From: Chryseobacterium indologenes
GTDB taxonomy: Bacteria; Bacteroidota; Bacteroidia; Flavobacteriales; Weeksellaceae
Assembly: GCA_001013295.1 (NCBI GenBank)
Contig: LAZY01000023.1
Coordinates: 62,001-126,000, forward strand
Direction: 5' to 3'
Length of the DNA stretch: 64,000 bases
The position numbers were made by a program, and so were the translations under genes. The notes beneath the pieces are model-generated. The model saw only the letters and a program-made list of their open reading frames with translations, made no database searches and had not been told where the DNA came from. Numbering within the stretch: the stretch's first letter is position 1; every line of letters begins with the position of its first letter. Shown here one piece after another: positions 53,756 to 62,272 of the stretch.

Positions 53756-54844
53756 TTATAATTCTTCTAATTCTAAGGTTAGATATTTTTTTGTTTTATA
53801 ATCCTGCCAGGTTCCGATGATTTTATTTCCGTTCATCTCTGCTTCTACATGAGCTCTCGGAATCCATTGACGAGTTTCTTCACTGTAATGATCATTCTCA
53901 ACAATAGAAATATGATTTCCTTTCATCTGACCATTCCATTTAATCAGTTTTTTGTTTTTGTCATACCAGTATTCTGCATTAAAAGAACTTATCCCTGAGG
54001 AATCTTCGGCAGGATAAAAGCGGCTGACAAGCACTGTAACGGGATATTTCCCATCTATTTTCCCTTTGTACAGCTTATTTCTGAAACTTGTTTTCTCTAC
54101 TTTATCAGAACCACTCAGTAGATTTCTGGTATAAGGACTCCAGTATTTTTCTAATTCTTTGTAAGAAAACTCTACAACATGGCTATCAAGTTCATCTAAT
54201 GCCCTCATAGCATGATTAGCACATCTTCCTGCAATAAATCTGATTTTATCTTTGGCAAAGTAATATTGTATACCATCCAAAGTATAATCGGTAAAGCATC
54301 CTTCATAAATACCAATCTGATCCAGAACTTCTTCTGAAGGATTCTTCTCAGACTTTAACTGTGTAAGAAAATCATTAATCTCTTTCTTTATTTGCTTCCG
54401 AATAAAATTTTCAATTGTTTTAACTGCATTGGGATTAAAAAGATCTTCTGCATTAATAAGATTTCCTGTTCTAAGATCAAAATTCACCCATTTTGCAAAG
54501 TTTTCCGGATAAGCCCCTGAAGCTTCTCCATCCATTGCGATAGAGAGAATATTTTTAGGAGTTTCAATTTTTTCCCAGCTATAAAAAGAGATATAGTTGG
54601 AATAGGAAGTTGTTCCTGTAGATACCAATTTAAAAGGATTAGGTCCCGAATTCGGAACATATTCCAGCTCATTTACCTGTAAAAAAGTATTTATTTTATT
54701 TTCTGCTAATGGATTTCCAGCATAAGAAATAAAAGGAAAATTAGAATCTTCAGTTTTTGGCTGTAAATCCATAATTTTTACATTTTTCTGTTGTGAAAAA
54801 CCTAAACCGGAAATCAACAGGAAGAACAGGATTCTTTTTTTCAC
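53756..54844 (-). CDS. Exported DUF3298/RsiV-like protein
   Basis: 362 aa from a GTG start, with signal peptide MKKRILFFLLISGLGFSQ. Residues about 90-230 resemble the DUF4163/DUF3298 pair (LSIAMDGEASGAYPENFAKWVNFDLRTGNLINAEDLF, then IQYYFAKDKIRFI). The C-terminal 110 residues form a further beta domain (NAEYWYDKNKKLIKWNGQMKGN). GTG overlaps the stop of the 56-aa gene (GTGA), so translation is coupled. Function unknown. Confidence 0.75.
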   Translation of the reverse strand: MKKRILFFLLISGLGFSQQKNVKIMDLQPKTEDSNFPFISYAGNPLAENKINTFLQVNELEYVPNSGPNPFKLVSTGTTSYSNYISFYSWEKIETPKNILSIAMDGEASGAYPENFAKWVNFDLRTGNLINAEDLFNPNAVKTIENFIRKQIKKEINDFLTQLKSEKNPSEEVLDQIGIYEGCFTDYTLDGIQYYFAKDKIRFIAGRCANHAMRALDELDSHVVEFSYKELEKYWSPYTRNLLSGSDKVEKTSFRNKLYKGKIDGKYPVTVLVSRFYPAEDSSGISSFNAEYWYDKNKKLIKWNGQMKGNHISIVENDHYSEETRQWIPRAHVEAEMNGNKIIGTWQDYKTKKYLTLELEEL

Positions 54845-55011
54845 TGTTTTGATTTTAGATACATTAAAATAAACTTAGCAACTAATGTGGAAATTCCCAG
54901 TATGATAAACATATTGGCAAATCTCTTGGAACTTTGGAAACCAGGTGATGTTGTCTTCTTCAAAAAGAATCCAAAAATCAGAAATATAATGGGCAGGATA
55001 ATCTGTAACAT
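54841..55011 (-). CDS. 56-aa membrane protein coupled to mvaA
   Basis: 56 aa, MLQIILPIIFLIFGFFLKK..., with two predicted membrane helices (3-17 and about 34-52) around a basic loop. Its ATG overlaps the mvaA stop (TAATG) and its stop overlaps the next GTG (GTGA). Such double overlap is strong evidence that a real gene is encoded. No known family. It is likely a small inner-membrane protein. Confidence 0.8.
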   Translation of the reverse strand: MLQIILPIIFLIFGFFLKKTTSPGFQSSKRFANMFIILGISTLVAKFILMYLKSKQ

Positions 55012-56339
55012 TAGTTTCCTCTCATTCTGTTAAACTCATTGATCACTTCGTGATGGCTTACCGTCTTATCTTTAAAGTAAGTCACAAAGTGCTGTTTTTC
55101 TTCTTCGGTTGCTCCCAACTGGTTCAGGATATTCAGCAGGTGCATTTTCATGTGTCCTTTCTGAATCCCTGTCGTTACCAAAGAACGTAGCGCTCCGAAA
55201 TTCTGTGCTAATCCTGAAACAGCCAGAATACTCATTAATTCCTGTGCAGAAGGTTTTCCTAATAAGGCCAAAGAGAACTTTACCAGAGGGTGAAGGTTCG
55301 TTAATCCACCTACTACTCCTACAGAAATAGGAAGATCGATCCAGAATCTGAAAACTCCGTTGTCCGTGGTACAGTGAGTCAGAGATCTGTATTGTCCATC
55401 TCTTGCAGCATATGCATGTGCACAGGCTTCTGTTGCTCTGAAGTCGTTTCCGGTAGCAATTACTACGGCATCTACTCCATTCATTACACCTTTATTGTGG
55501 GTTGTTGCACGATAAGGTTCTATTTCAGCAATGGTAACTGCCTGTTTGAATTTAGAAGCAAATTCTTCTGGAGAAATTCCGCTGTCGTCTTTCAAATCTT
55601 CCATTTTACAGGAAACCTCAGCTCTTACAATACAGTCCGGCGTAAAGTTGGAAAGGATATTCATCACGATCTGCAATGAGTTCTTTTCTTCCTGGGTAAA
55701 ATCTTCGCTGGTTGCTACTTCCTGTCTCAATGTTTTTCCAAACTGCTCAAGGCATGAATTGATAAAGTTCGCTCCCATTGAGTCCACAGTATCAAAACTT
55801 GCTTTCAGCTGGTAATAATTCGGCATTTCAGCAGTTTTGTCGATCAGGCTGATATTGAGAATACCACCGCCTCGTTTTCTCATATTCGAGGTAATGTCTT
55901 CTGTGGTTTCAAATAATTTTTTCTTTAAACTGAAATTAAAGAAATGTAATAATTTGTGAGGCTCTACATTAAAAATAAAATGGGTATGCCCCAGTTTTTC
56001 GGTATTGATAATGGTTGTTTTAAAGCCACCTTTATCAATCCAGAATTTTGCAGCTTTGGAAGCGGCTGCCACTACTGAACTTTCTTCAACAGCCATTGGC
56101 AATGCCAATAATTTTCCGTCGATCAGAAAGTTCGGAGCAATTCCGTAAGGCATATAAAAATTGGAGATTGTATTTTCAGAAAATTCTTCGTGAAGTTTCT
56201 GAAGATCTGCATCTTCGTTCCAATATTGTTTTAATATATTTTGGTATTCCTGATTTCCTTCAAGATATTCGTTTACGAGCCAGTCGATTTTCCCCTGCTT
56301 TGGAAGCTTGGAAAAACCTTCGATTGGTTTATGATTCAT
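55011..56339 (-). CDS. mvaA: Hydroxymethylglutaryl-CoA reductase, class II
   Basis: 442 aa, class II (bacterial) length, starting at ATG 56339 (dropping 12 codons). MNHKPIEGFSKLPKQGKIDW is the usual N-terminus. VEESSVVAAASKAAKFW is the HMG-CoA-binding segment, HNKGVMNGVDAVVIATGNDFRA carries the catalytic Lys and Asp, and a C-terminal helical domain with H-E (VSHHEVINEF) closes the site. In mevalonate-using flavobacteria it makes mevalonate; 'degradative' annotation is historical. Confidence 0.92.
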   Translation of the reverse strand: MNHKPIEGFSKLPKQGKIDWLVNEYLEGNQEYQNILKQYWNEDADLQKLHEEFSENTISNFYMPYGIAPNFLIDGKLLALPMAVEESSVVAAASKAAKFWIDKGGFKTTIINTEKLGHTHFIFNVEPHKLLHFFNFSLKKKLFETTEDITSNMRKRGGGILNISLIDKTAEMPNYYQLKASFDTVDSMGANFINSCLEQFGKTLRQEVATSEDFTQEEKNSLQIVMNILSNFTPDCIVRAEVSCKMEDLKDDSGISPEEFASKFKQAVTIAEIEPYRATTHNKGVMNGVDAVVIATGNDFRATEACAHAYAARDGQYRSLTHCTTDNGVFRFWIDLPISVGVVGGLTNLHPLVKFSLALLGKPSAQELMSILAVSGLAQNFGALRSLVTTGIQKGHMKMHLLNILNQLGATEEEKQHFVTYFKDKTVSHHEVINEFNRMRGN

Positions 56340-56358
56340 ATATTGGTAATTTATTTTT

Positions 56359-56432
56359 TTAAAGTTTATATGCAATCATGACATTTTCGTTGGTGCCTGC
56401 AAATCATAGCGATTTCATGATATAAACTTTAA
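56359..56432 (-). promoter_or_regulatory. Structured 5' leader of mvaA
   Basis: TTAAAGTTTATA (56359) pairs with TATAAACTTTAA (56421), and TCATGA (56376) with TCATGA (56415), an 18-bp stem with a five-base bulge and a 33-nt loop. On the minus strand a TATATTTA -7-like element (56447-56440) places the transcript start next to the stem. Could be a translational control or RNA-stability element. Confidence 0.55.
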
Positions 56433-56573
56433 TGAGCCGTAAATATAATGATTTTGAGGCTCTTTTTTGTTGATAACTTCCATGAAAAAAGATTGACATT
56501 TATCAATTTTGGAACTAAATTTGAACAATTTTTTAAAATATCTAGATACAAATTATATCAAATCCTTTTACCT

Positions 56574-57833
56574 ATGAATTTTGACCGCCTTAAGGAAAAA
56601 CTTGAAATTCTTGCTGATGCTGCCAAGTATGATGTTTCCTGTTCCTCAAGCGGAGGGACCAGAAAAAATAAAAAGGGAGCTTTAGGAGACAGCTCTGTAA
56701 GCGGGATCTGTCATACCTATACGGAAGACGGAAGATGTGTCTCTTTGCTTAAAGTTCTATTGACCAATCACTGTATTTACGATTGCGCCTACTGTGTTTC
56801 CAGAAGTTCAAATGATATTAAAAGAGCTGCGTTTACTGTGGAGGAAGTGGTAGATTTAACGATTAATTTTTACCGTAGAAATTATATTGAAGGCTTATTT
56901 CTAAGTTCGGGAATTTTCAAAAATGCAGACACCACAATGGAGCGTCTGGTAAGGGTGGCCAAAAAACTTCGGTTGGAAGAAAACTTTAACGGTTATATTC
57001 ATTTGAAATCGATTCCGGGAGCGAGTGATGAACTGATGCAGGAAGCGGCTTTATATGCAGACAGATTATCGGTTAATCTTGAAATTCCTACCGAAAGTGG
57101 ATTAAAACTTTTAGCCCCCGAGAAAAACAGGCAGGATATGCTCAGCCCTATGCGATATATTCAAAAAGGGATCAGCCAGTATGAAGATGAAAAAAAGATT
57201 TTGAAGAAGGTTCCCAAATTTGCTCCGGCAGGACAGTCTACTCAGATGATTGTGGGCGCCACCAATGAAAATGACTTACAGATTATCAAAGTGGCGGATC
57301 ATTTTTATAAAAATTTTAATTTAAAAAGGGTCTATTATTCCGGCTATGTTCCGGTTCTGGAAGACAAAAGACTGCCATCTTTGACGACTGAGGTTCCTAT
57401 GCTTCGTGAAAACAGATTGTATCAATCGGATTGGCTGATGCGGTTTTATGGTTTTAAAGCAGAAGAAATTCTGGATCCGAATGTTCCGTTCCTCGATCTG
57501 GAAGTAGATCCGAAGCTGAGTTGGGCTTTAAGACATCTTGATCAGTTTCCTGTAAATATCCAGACTGCCGATTATCAGATGATTTTACGGATCCCGGGAA
57601 TCGGTGTGAAATCTGCACAGAAAATTGTGAGTGCAAGGCGTTTTCAGGTTTTAACAATAGATCATTTAAAACAATTGGGAGCAGCGGTGAACAGAGCTAA
57701 ATATTTTATTGACTTTACTGCAGGCAATGCCTATCTGAGATATTTAACGGATAAAAACTTCAGAAAATTACTGGTTGGAGGGAGTTCCTCCAAATATCAC
57801 AATCAGTTTTCACAACAACTGAGCTTATTTTAA
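56574..57833 (+). CDS. Putative DNA modification/repair radical SAM protein (TIGR03916)
   Basis: 419 aa from ATG 56574 (an upstream extension is AT-rich and not conserved-looking). LLTNHCIYDCAYCVSR is the radical SAM CxxxCxxC motif near residue 72. The C-terminus has a helix-hairpin-helix DNA-binding motif (LRIPGIGVKSAQKIVSARR, near 340). These fit TIGR03916, usually paired with TIGR03915 for a predicted DNA repair reaction. The pair is present here, but an extra gene lies between. Confidence 0.9.
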   Translation: MNFDRLKEKLEILADAAKYDVSCSSSGGTRKNKKGALGDSSVSGICHTYTEDGRCVSLLKVLLTNHCIYDCAYCVSRSSNDIKRAAFTVEEVVDLTINFYRRNYIEGLFLSSGIFKNADTTMERLVRVAKKLRLEENFNGYIHLKSIPGASDELMQEAALYADRLSVNLEIPTESGLKLLAPEKNRQDMLSPMRYIQKGISQYEDEKKILKKVPKFAPAGQSTQMIVGATNENDLQIIKVADHFYKNFNLKRVYYSGYVPVLEDKRLPSLTTEVPMLRENRLYQSDWLMRFYGFKAEEILDPNVPFLDLEVDPKLSWALRHLDQFPVNIQTADYQMILRIPGIGVKSAQKIVSARRFQVLTIDHLKQLGAAVNRAKYFIDFTAGNAYLRYLTDKNFRKLLVGGSSSKYHNQFSQQLSLF

Positions 57834-57834
57834 A

Positions 57835-58263
57835 ATGGCAAATAAAAAATCTATGAACCCCAACGATGATCTGATGAAAAGTATTGAGAAGGAAGTTTCA
57901 AAATTTTCACAACACTTGATGTCTAATGCTAAATGGATAAAACTGATTGGTCATCTTGTTAATAATATGGATGAAATAAAGAAAATCCAATTTAAAAGAG
58001 TTCAGGATGACAGAATTGGGGAATTATATCTGGATGAAAACAGCAGTTTTGAGTTTGATTATTGGCAAACTGCTTTTGAAGGCATCAATTCTTTTGGAGG
58101 CTGGCTTCAGTACAAAGAAATAGAATATCTTTCTTTTCCTGAAAAAGTAGATTCTAAAACAGAACAGGATCTGGAAAAAATTTCAATAATTATACAAACC
58201 ATTGGAGAATTTTATCTTGAATCTGATAAAAACGAATTGAAACTAATTTGTTATAAAGAATAA
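57835..58263 (+). CDS. Unrecognised 142-aa protein between the repair pair
   Basis: 142 aa, acidic, with LMSNAKWIKLIGHLVNNMDEIKKIQFKRVQDDR and FEFDYWQTAFEGINSFGGWLQYKEIEYLSFPEK segments. No signal peptide or membrane helix. Starts 2 nt after the radical SAM stop, so probably co-transcribed. Some small immunity- or DUF6678-like proteins look similar, but I cannot assign a family. Its insertion between TIGR03916 and TIGR03915 is not the usual arrangement. Confidence 0.75.
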   Translation: MANKKSMNPNDDLMKSIEKEVSKFSQHLMSNAKWIKLIGHLVNNMDEIKKIQFKRVQDDRIGELYLDENSSFEFDYWQTAFEGINSFGGWLQYKEIEYLSFPEKVDSKTEQDLEKISIIIQTIGEFYLESDKNELKLICYKE

Positions 58264-58337
58264 TTCCGGCAGGCTTCATCCAATTTTCCGAAATGCAATT
58301 AAAATATTTTCAAATTATCTCATTATCAAATTAAACA

Positions 58338-59096
58338 ATGACTACTCTACTTTATGACGGAAGTTTCGACGGCCTTTTTACGGCGGTATTTGAAGTATTC
58401 GAATATCGTTATAAAGATGTGGAAATTGTAAACAGAGAAAAATATCATCAGGAAAATATCTTTGCGGAGATTCATGAAGTCATTACTCAGACGGATAAAT
58501 CTGAGCGGGTTCTCAATAAACTGGAACAGCATATCGGAAAACCGGGAATCCATCAACTTTTAAAAGTATTTTTATCTGAAGATCCGGAAATGGAATATTT
58601 AATTTTATCTGCAACAAAACAATCCGTAAGGCATCCCGGAGAAAATATTCTGGAAAATTTTGCAGATGCCGATATGATGAAAATTTCAAAAATCTGCAAA
58701 TCTGTAGGCAGAGAAAGCCATAGAATGACTGCTTTTGTCCGGTTTGAAAAAATGCAGGACAATATCTTTTTTGCTAAAATAGATCCCGACTTTGATGTTC
58801 TTCCCCTCATCAGAAAACATTTCCATGACCGTTATCAGGATCAGAAATGGATGATCTACGATCTCAGGAGAAATTATGCTATTGTCTATGATCTGGAAAG
58901 CTGTGATTTCTTTTATCCGGATGACAAACTGGATTTAAATCAGTATCATCAGAAATTCCATGATGAAGAGAAAAGTTATCAAACGCTTTGGCAGCGGTAT
59001 TTCACAAAAACCAATATTGTGGAACGGAAAAATCTGAAACTGCATATTCAACATGTTCCTAAAAGGTATTGGAAGTATCTTACAGAAAAGTGGTAA
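58338..59096 (+). CDS. TIGR03915 family putative DNA repair protein
   Basis: 252 aa. LLYDGSFDGLFTAVFEVFEYRY is the N-terminal signature of TIGR03915, and the C-terminal DUF4130 region ends HIQHVPKRYWKYLTEKW. DUF4130 resembles uracil-DNA glycosylase folds by family knowledge. It acts with the radical SAM protein upstream in a predicted but uncharacterised DNA lesion or modification repair. Its stop lies 50 nt from the DnaA-box array. Confidence 0.9.
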   Translation: MTTLLYDGSFDGLFTAVFEVFEYRYKDVEIVNREKYHQENIFAEIHEVITQTDKSERVLNKLEQHIGKPGIHQLLKVFLSEDPEMEYLILSATKQSVRHPGENILENFADADMMKISKICKSVGRESHRMTAFVRFEKMQDNIFFAKIDPDFDVLPLIRKHFHDRYQDQKWMIYDLRRNYAIVYDLESCDFFYPDDKLDLNQYHQKFHDEEKSYQTLWQRYFTKTNIVERKNLKLHIQHVPKRYWKYLTEKW

Positions 59097-59551
59097 GCTT
59101 AATTCTTAAGTATTTTTTCATTTTGAGATTTCAATCGAAATTCCATATTGTGGATAACTTTTTAACCTCAACCTGTAAAAGAGATGGTTTCAAATGCTTT
59201 TTAACAGACGATTTCTTTAACTTATTAGTTAGATGACAGATATAAATCAGTCATAATCTACATTCTGACATTGTGGATAACTTTTTTAAGTTTCTTGTTT
59301 CGAAAGATCTACAAAAGCGCCTTGTTTAAAGGCTTCCCTAAACTCACTGATAATATGGCAGATACTAATAAGATTAATTGACAATCCCATTTTGTGGATA
59401 ACTTTTTCCAATCAATACCAAAAAGACAGAAGAGAATAGATTTCAGGCGTAATCTGATTTTCTTCTCTCACTGATTGATCAGATCAGGAAGATTTTATTT
59501 TTAGAAAAATTTTATTTGATTTTGCGAATATAGAGCCTCGACATCTATAGT

Positions 59552-59760
59552 GATTATTCTAAATTTTATGCACGCAAAGAATTAGCGATTCGAATATTTT
59601 ATTTTAGGAAGCTAAGTAATGTAACTTCGTCGCTGATAAAGCCTTGTGACTATACGCTCGCTTCTTCAGATCGATTGAAAATCGATCCTTTCTTAGCTCA
59701 TTTAAAATAAAGCATACACAAACTTGAATCTTTGCGTGAAACCCTATTTCCACAACTTTT
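59552..59760. repeat. Palindromic dispersed repeat, copy 2 (left end truncated)
   Basis: Matches copy 1 from TTATTCTAAATTTTAT on. Internal CACGCAAAGA / TCTTTGCGTG and TTTTATTTTAGGAAGCTAAG / CTTAGCTCATTTAAAATAAA inverted repeats, and a perfect GATCGATT-GAA-AATCGATC centre. The left AAAAGTTG end is missing. Confidence 0.75.
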
Positions 59761-60222
59761 AGCATTAATCCTTAAGATTCATTCCGACTCAAAACTCATA
59801 TTGTGGATAACTTTTTCACCTGAGTCTATGAAAAGAGATCGTTTCAAATGCTTTTTGACAGGCGATTCATTTAACTTATTAGTTACATGAAAGATAGAAT
59901 TCAATTTTAATCTATATTCTGACATTGTGGATAACTTTTTTCAATTCTTTGTTTCGAGAGAGCTACAAAAGCCCCTTTTTAAAAGGATTTTTTCAATACG
60001 ATGATAATGTGATAGATACTAATAAGATTAATTGACAATCCCATATTGTGGATAACTTTTTCAATCAATTCCAGATGACAGGAAAAGAATAGATTTAAGG
60101 TTAATTTGATTTGTCTCTCACTGATTGATCAGATCAGGCAGATTTTATTTTTGATAAAATTTCTTTTGATTTTATAGATCCGGAATATCAATATCTATAT
60201 TGATTATTAAGGGACCAAGCTT

Positions 60223-60463
60223 AAAAGTTGCGGTAAAACAATTGGATACAGATTTATTATTCTAAATTTTATACACGCAAAGAATTAGTGATTCGAATGT
60301 TTTATTTTAGGAGGCTAAGTAATGTGATTTTGTCGCTGATAAAGCCTTGTGACTATAGGCTCGCTTCTTCAGATCGATTGAAAATTGATCCCTTCTTAGC
60401 TCACTTAAAATAAAGCATACACAAACTTGAAACTTTGCGTGAAACCCTATTTCCACAACTTTT
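60223..60463. repeat. Palindromic dispersed repeat, copy 3
   Basis: 241 bp with ends AAAAGTTGCGG and CCACAACTTTT (near-perfect inverted), and the same nested inverted repeats as copies 1 and 2. It lies inside tandem unit 2. Confidence 0.78.
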
Positions 60464-60740
60464 AGCATTAATCCTTAAGATTCATTCCGGATCAACACTC
60501 ATATTGTGGATAACTTTTTTCACCTGGCTGTCTCTATAAGCTCTTTATTCAAAAGGAATACTTAATCTATTAATAATCAATATTTAAAATTAATCCATTT
60601 TACAGAATCCGATATTGTGGATAACTTTTTTCATATTGCAACGTTTCACAAATGCCTATTTTAAAGGCTTCATCTAAATAATTAAGTATCAAAAATTTAA
60701 AATAAAATTCAAATCAGAAATGTCATATTGTGGATAACTT

Positions 60741-61541
60741 TTACTTCCTGATTGTTCGAAGCGCTTTTTTGACAATATATTGGGTTTCTTTCGTCGGACT
60801 TTCCTGCAGCCATTCGTCACAAATTTCTACAACAAACTCTGGTTGCGATTTACTGGCATCGTTCAGCCAATTTCCAACGCTATCCTGCACATATCGGGAT
60901 GAATCGGATCGTAAGTGCTCTAAAATTTCCAGTCCTAATCCAGGATTTTGTTTCAAAGCATCGATATGTTCACACCAAACCCCTCTCGGTCGGGTAGATT
61001 CACTGGCAAAGCGTCTTATATATTCGTTTTCATGAGCAGTCCATGTTGATAAAACAGACAGAGTCTCTGGAAGATACTTTGAAATATCCGGGCGTACAGT
61101 CATCCAACAGATCTCCCGAACTCCAAAATGGGAATCGGCAGCAAACGGTTGTATCTTTTTAAACTTTTCTTTAAAATCCAATTTATCGTTTCTTCCAATA
61201 GTATAGGCAGCCCAGCAGCGTACCAGATCTGCCGGATGTGTTGATAAGTTCAACAGAAATTCTTCATCATCGTTTTTAACAGCCTGATCTAGAATTCCCA
61301 CTCCGATTGCTTCATTAATGGTATTGACCGTCTGTTTTTTCAACTGATCTACCATTTTTAAAACGGGCTTCAGATATTCTGAACGGTTATTCTGAAACAA
61401 TAAATTTTCCAGCAACAGCCTTTGATCTACTGCCAGCCATTCCGTAAGATTGGCCGTTTCTATTACTCCCTGATTCAACTGGTTTAAAATATCTGCAGGA
61501 ATATCTTTGATGGAACGGGCACCTTTTCGTTTTTCTGTCAT
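60741..61541 (-). CDS. DNA alkylation repair (HEAT-repeat) family protein
   Basis: 266 aa of repeated helical pairs. LVRCWAAYTIG, FGVREICWMTVRPDISKYL, IRRFASESTRPRG and RYVQDSVGNWLNDASKSQPEFV are typical HEAT-like units of AlkC/AlkD-type proteins; the last resembles the conserved NxLNDxSK motif. Family members excise alkylated bases, but activity here is not shown. Starts by ATGA overlap with the thioredoxin-fold gene. Its stop codon sits 4 nt from the ninth DnaA box. Confidence 0.85.
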   Translation of the reverse strand: MTEKRKGARSIKDIPADILNQLNQGVIETANLTEWLAVDQRLLLENLLFQNNRSEYLKPVLKMVDQLKKQTVNTINEAIGVGILDQAVKNDDEEFLLNLSTHPADLVRCWAAYTIGRNDKLDFKEKFKKIQPFAADSHFGVREICWMTVRPDISKYLPETLSVLSTWTAHENEYIRRFASESTRPRGVWCEHIDALKQNPGLGLEILEHLRSDSSRYVQDSVGNWLNDASKSQPEFVVEICDEWLQESPTKETQYIVKKALRTIRK

Positions 61542-62176
61542 AATGCTTGTATTAATTCTTCTACATCTATTCGGTTCATGTAATTTACATCTAAAAATTT
61601 ATATATGACCTTTCCCTTTTCATCAATAATCAGAACAGCAGGGACCGGCAATGTATTCTCATTGTTTTTATTAAACTCTGAAAGATCAATCCCCAGATTC
61701 TGATAATGAGGCAGTACAAAGTCCTGTAGCTGAAATACAATTCCTAATTTTTTAGCAAATCCATTGTTCTGATCGGTCAATACTTCAAATTCAAGATTAT
61801 TCTTTTCCACCATATTCAAAGCATGATCCGGGCTCTGTGGAGAAACAGCGACTAAACTCACATTTTTATCTTTTATTCTGGAAAGGTTATCCTGCAAAAA
61901 TTTTAATTCCAGATTACAATAAGGACACCAGCTTCCTCTGTAAAAAGCTAAAATCATCTTGCCCTCTTTCAGAATTTTGTTGGAATCAATCATCTTGCCT
62001 GAAATATTGGGTAATAAAAATTCTGGCATTTCATCTCCAATCTGAATACTGCTTTCTTCTATATTTTCTGTTTTTAAATCTTCAACAGATTTTCCAAATG
62101 CATTTAATATTTCTTGCGGAAGCTGGGATGACAATTCCTGATTCAGCTGTTCGATTTGTTGAGCCAAAGTCTTCAT
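61538..62176 (-). CDS. AhpC/TSA-type thioredoxin-fold protein
   Basis: 212 aa from ATG 62176 (the longer frame would run through the divergent regulator gene and is rejected). A helical N-terminus precedes a peroxiredoxin-like domain: PEFLLPNISGKMI, then active-site LAFYRGSWCPYCNLELKFLQ near residues 74-93 with two cysteines, and VPAVLIIDEKGKVIYKF. Likely a thiol peroxidase or disulfide reductase. It overlaps the alkylation-repair gene by 4 nt and diverges from an HxlR regulator. Confidence 0.88.
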   Translation of the reverse strand: MKTLAQQIEQLNQELSSQLPQEILNAFGKSVEDLKTENIEESSIQIGDEMPEFLLPNISGKMIDSNKILKEGKMILAFYRGSWCPYCNLELKFLQDNLSRIKDKNVSLVAVSPQSPDHALNMVEKNNLEFEVLTDQNNGFAKKLGIVFQLQDFVLPHYQNLGIDLSEFNKNNENTLPVPAVLIIDEKGKVIYKFLDVNYMNRIDVEELIQAL

Positions 62177-62272
62177 TATTTTAAATTTTATTATTTTTAC
62201 AAAGGTCCAAAAGCCGTCAGAAATAGGCAATAACGCATATTTTTCACCCATAGGGATAAAAAAGTCAATTTT

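Larger units (their letters stand above)
59145..60504. repeat. Diverged tandem duplication of a ~650-700-bp unit
   Basis: Unit 1 (59145-59800) and unit 2 (59798-60504) run in parallel: box plus GGTTTCAAATGCTTTTT-like, box plus GTTTCGARAG and TTAATTGACAATCCCAT, box plus CACTGATTGATCAGATCAGG, then the palindromic repeat and GCATTAATCCTTAAGATTC. Unit 2 holds about 47 bp more at the left edge of the palindromic repeat, between GATTATT words. Confidence 0.75.
59097..60740. other. Gene-free DnaA-box array (candidate oriC or titration locus)
   Basis: 1.64 kb without a gene. Nine perfect DnaA boxes, read on the minus strand as TTATCCACA, start at plus-strand positions 59149, 59272, 59393, 59802, 59926, 60047, 60505, 60616 and 60729. 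All point the same way and share the wider context AAAAGTTATCCACAA. Spacings are 123, 121, 409, 124, 121, 458, 111 and 113 bp; the two large gaps hold the palindromic repeat. An AT-rich segment at 59498-59530 could unwind. Confidence 0.8.

Noticed and set aside
59145-60740. Short regularly spaced repeats considered as a CRISPR array
   Set aside because: The repeat is a DnaA box with a 15-base context, spacings are about 111-124 bp, spacers are duplicated between units, and no cas genes are near.
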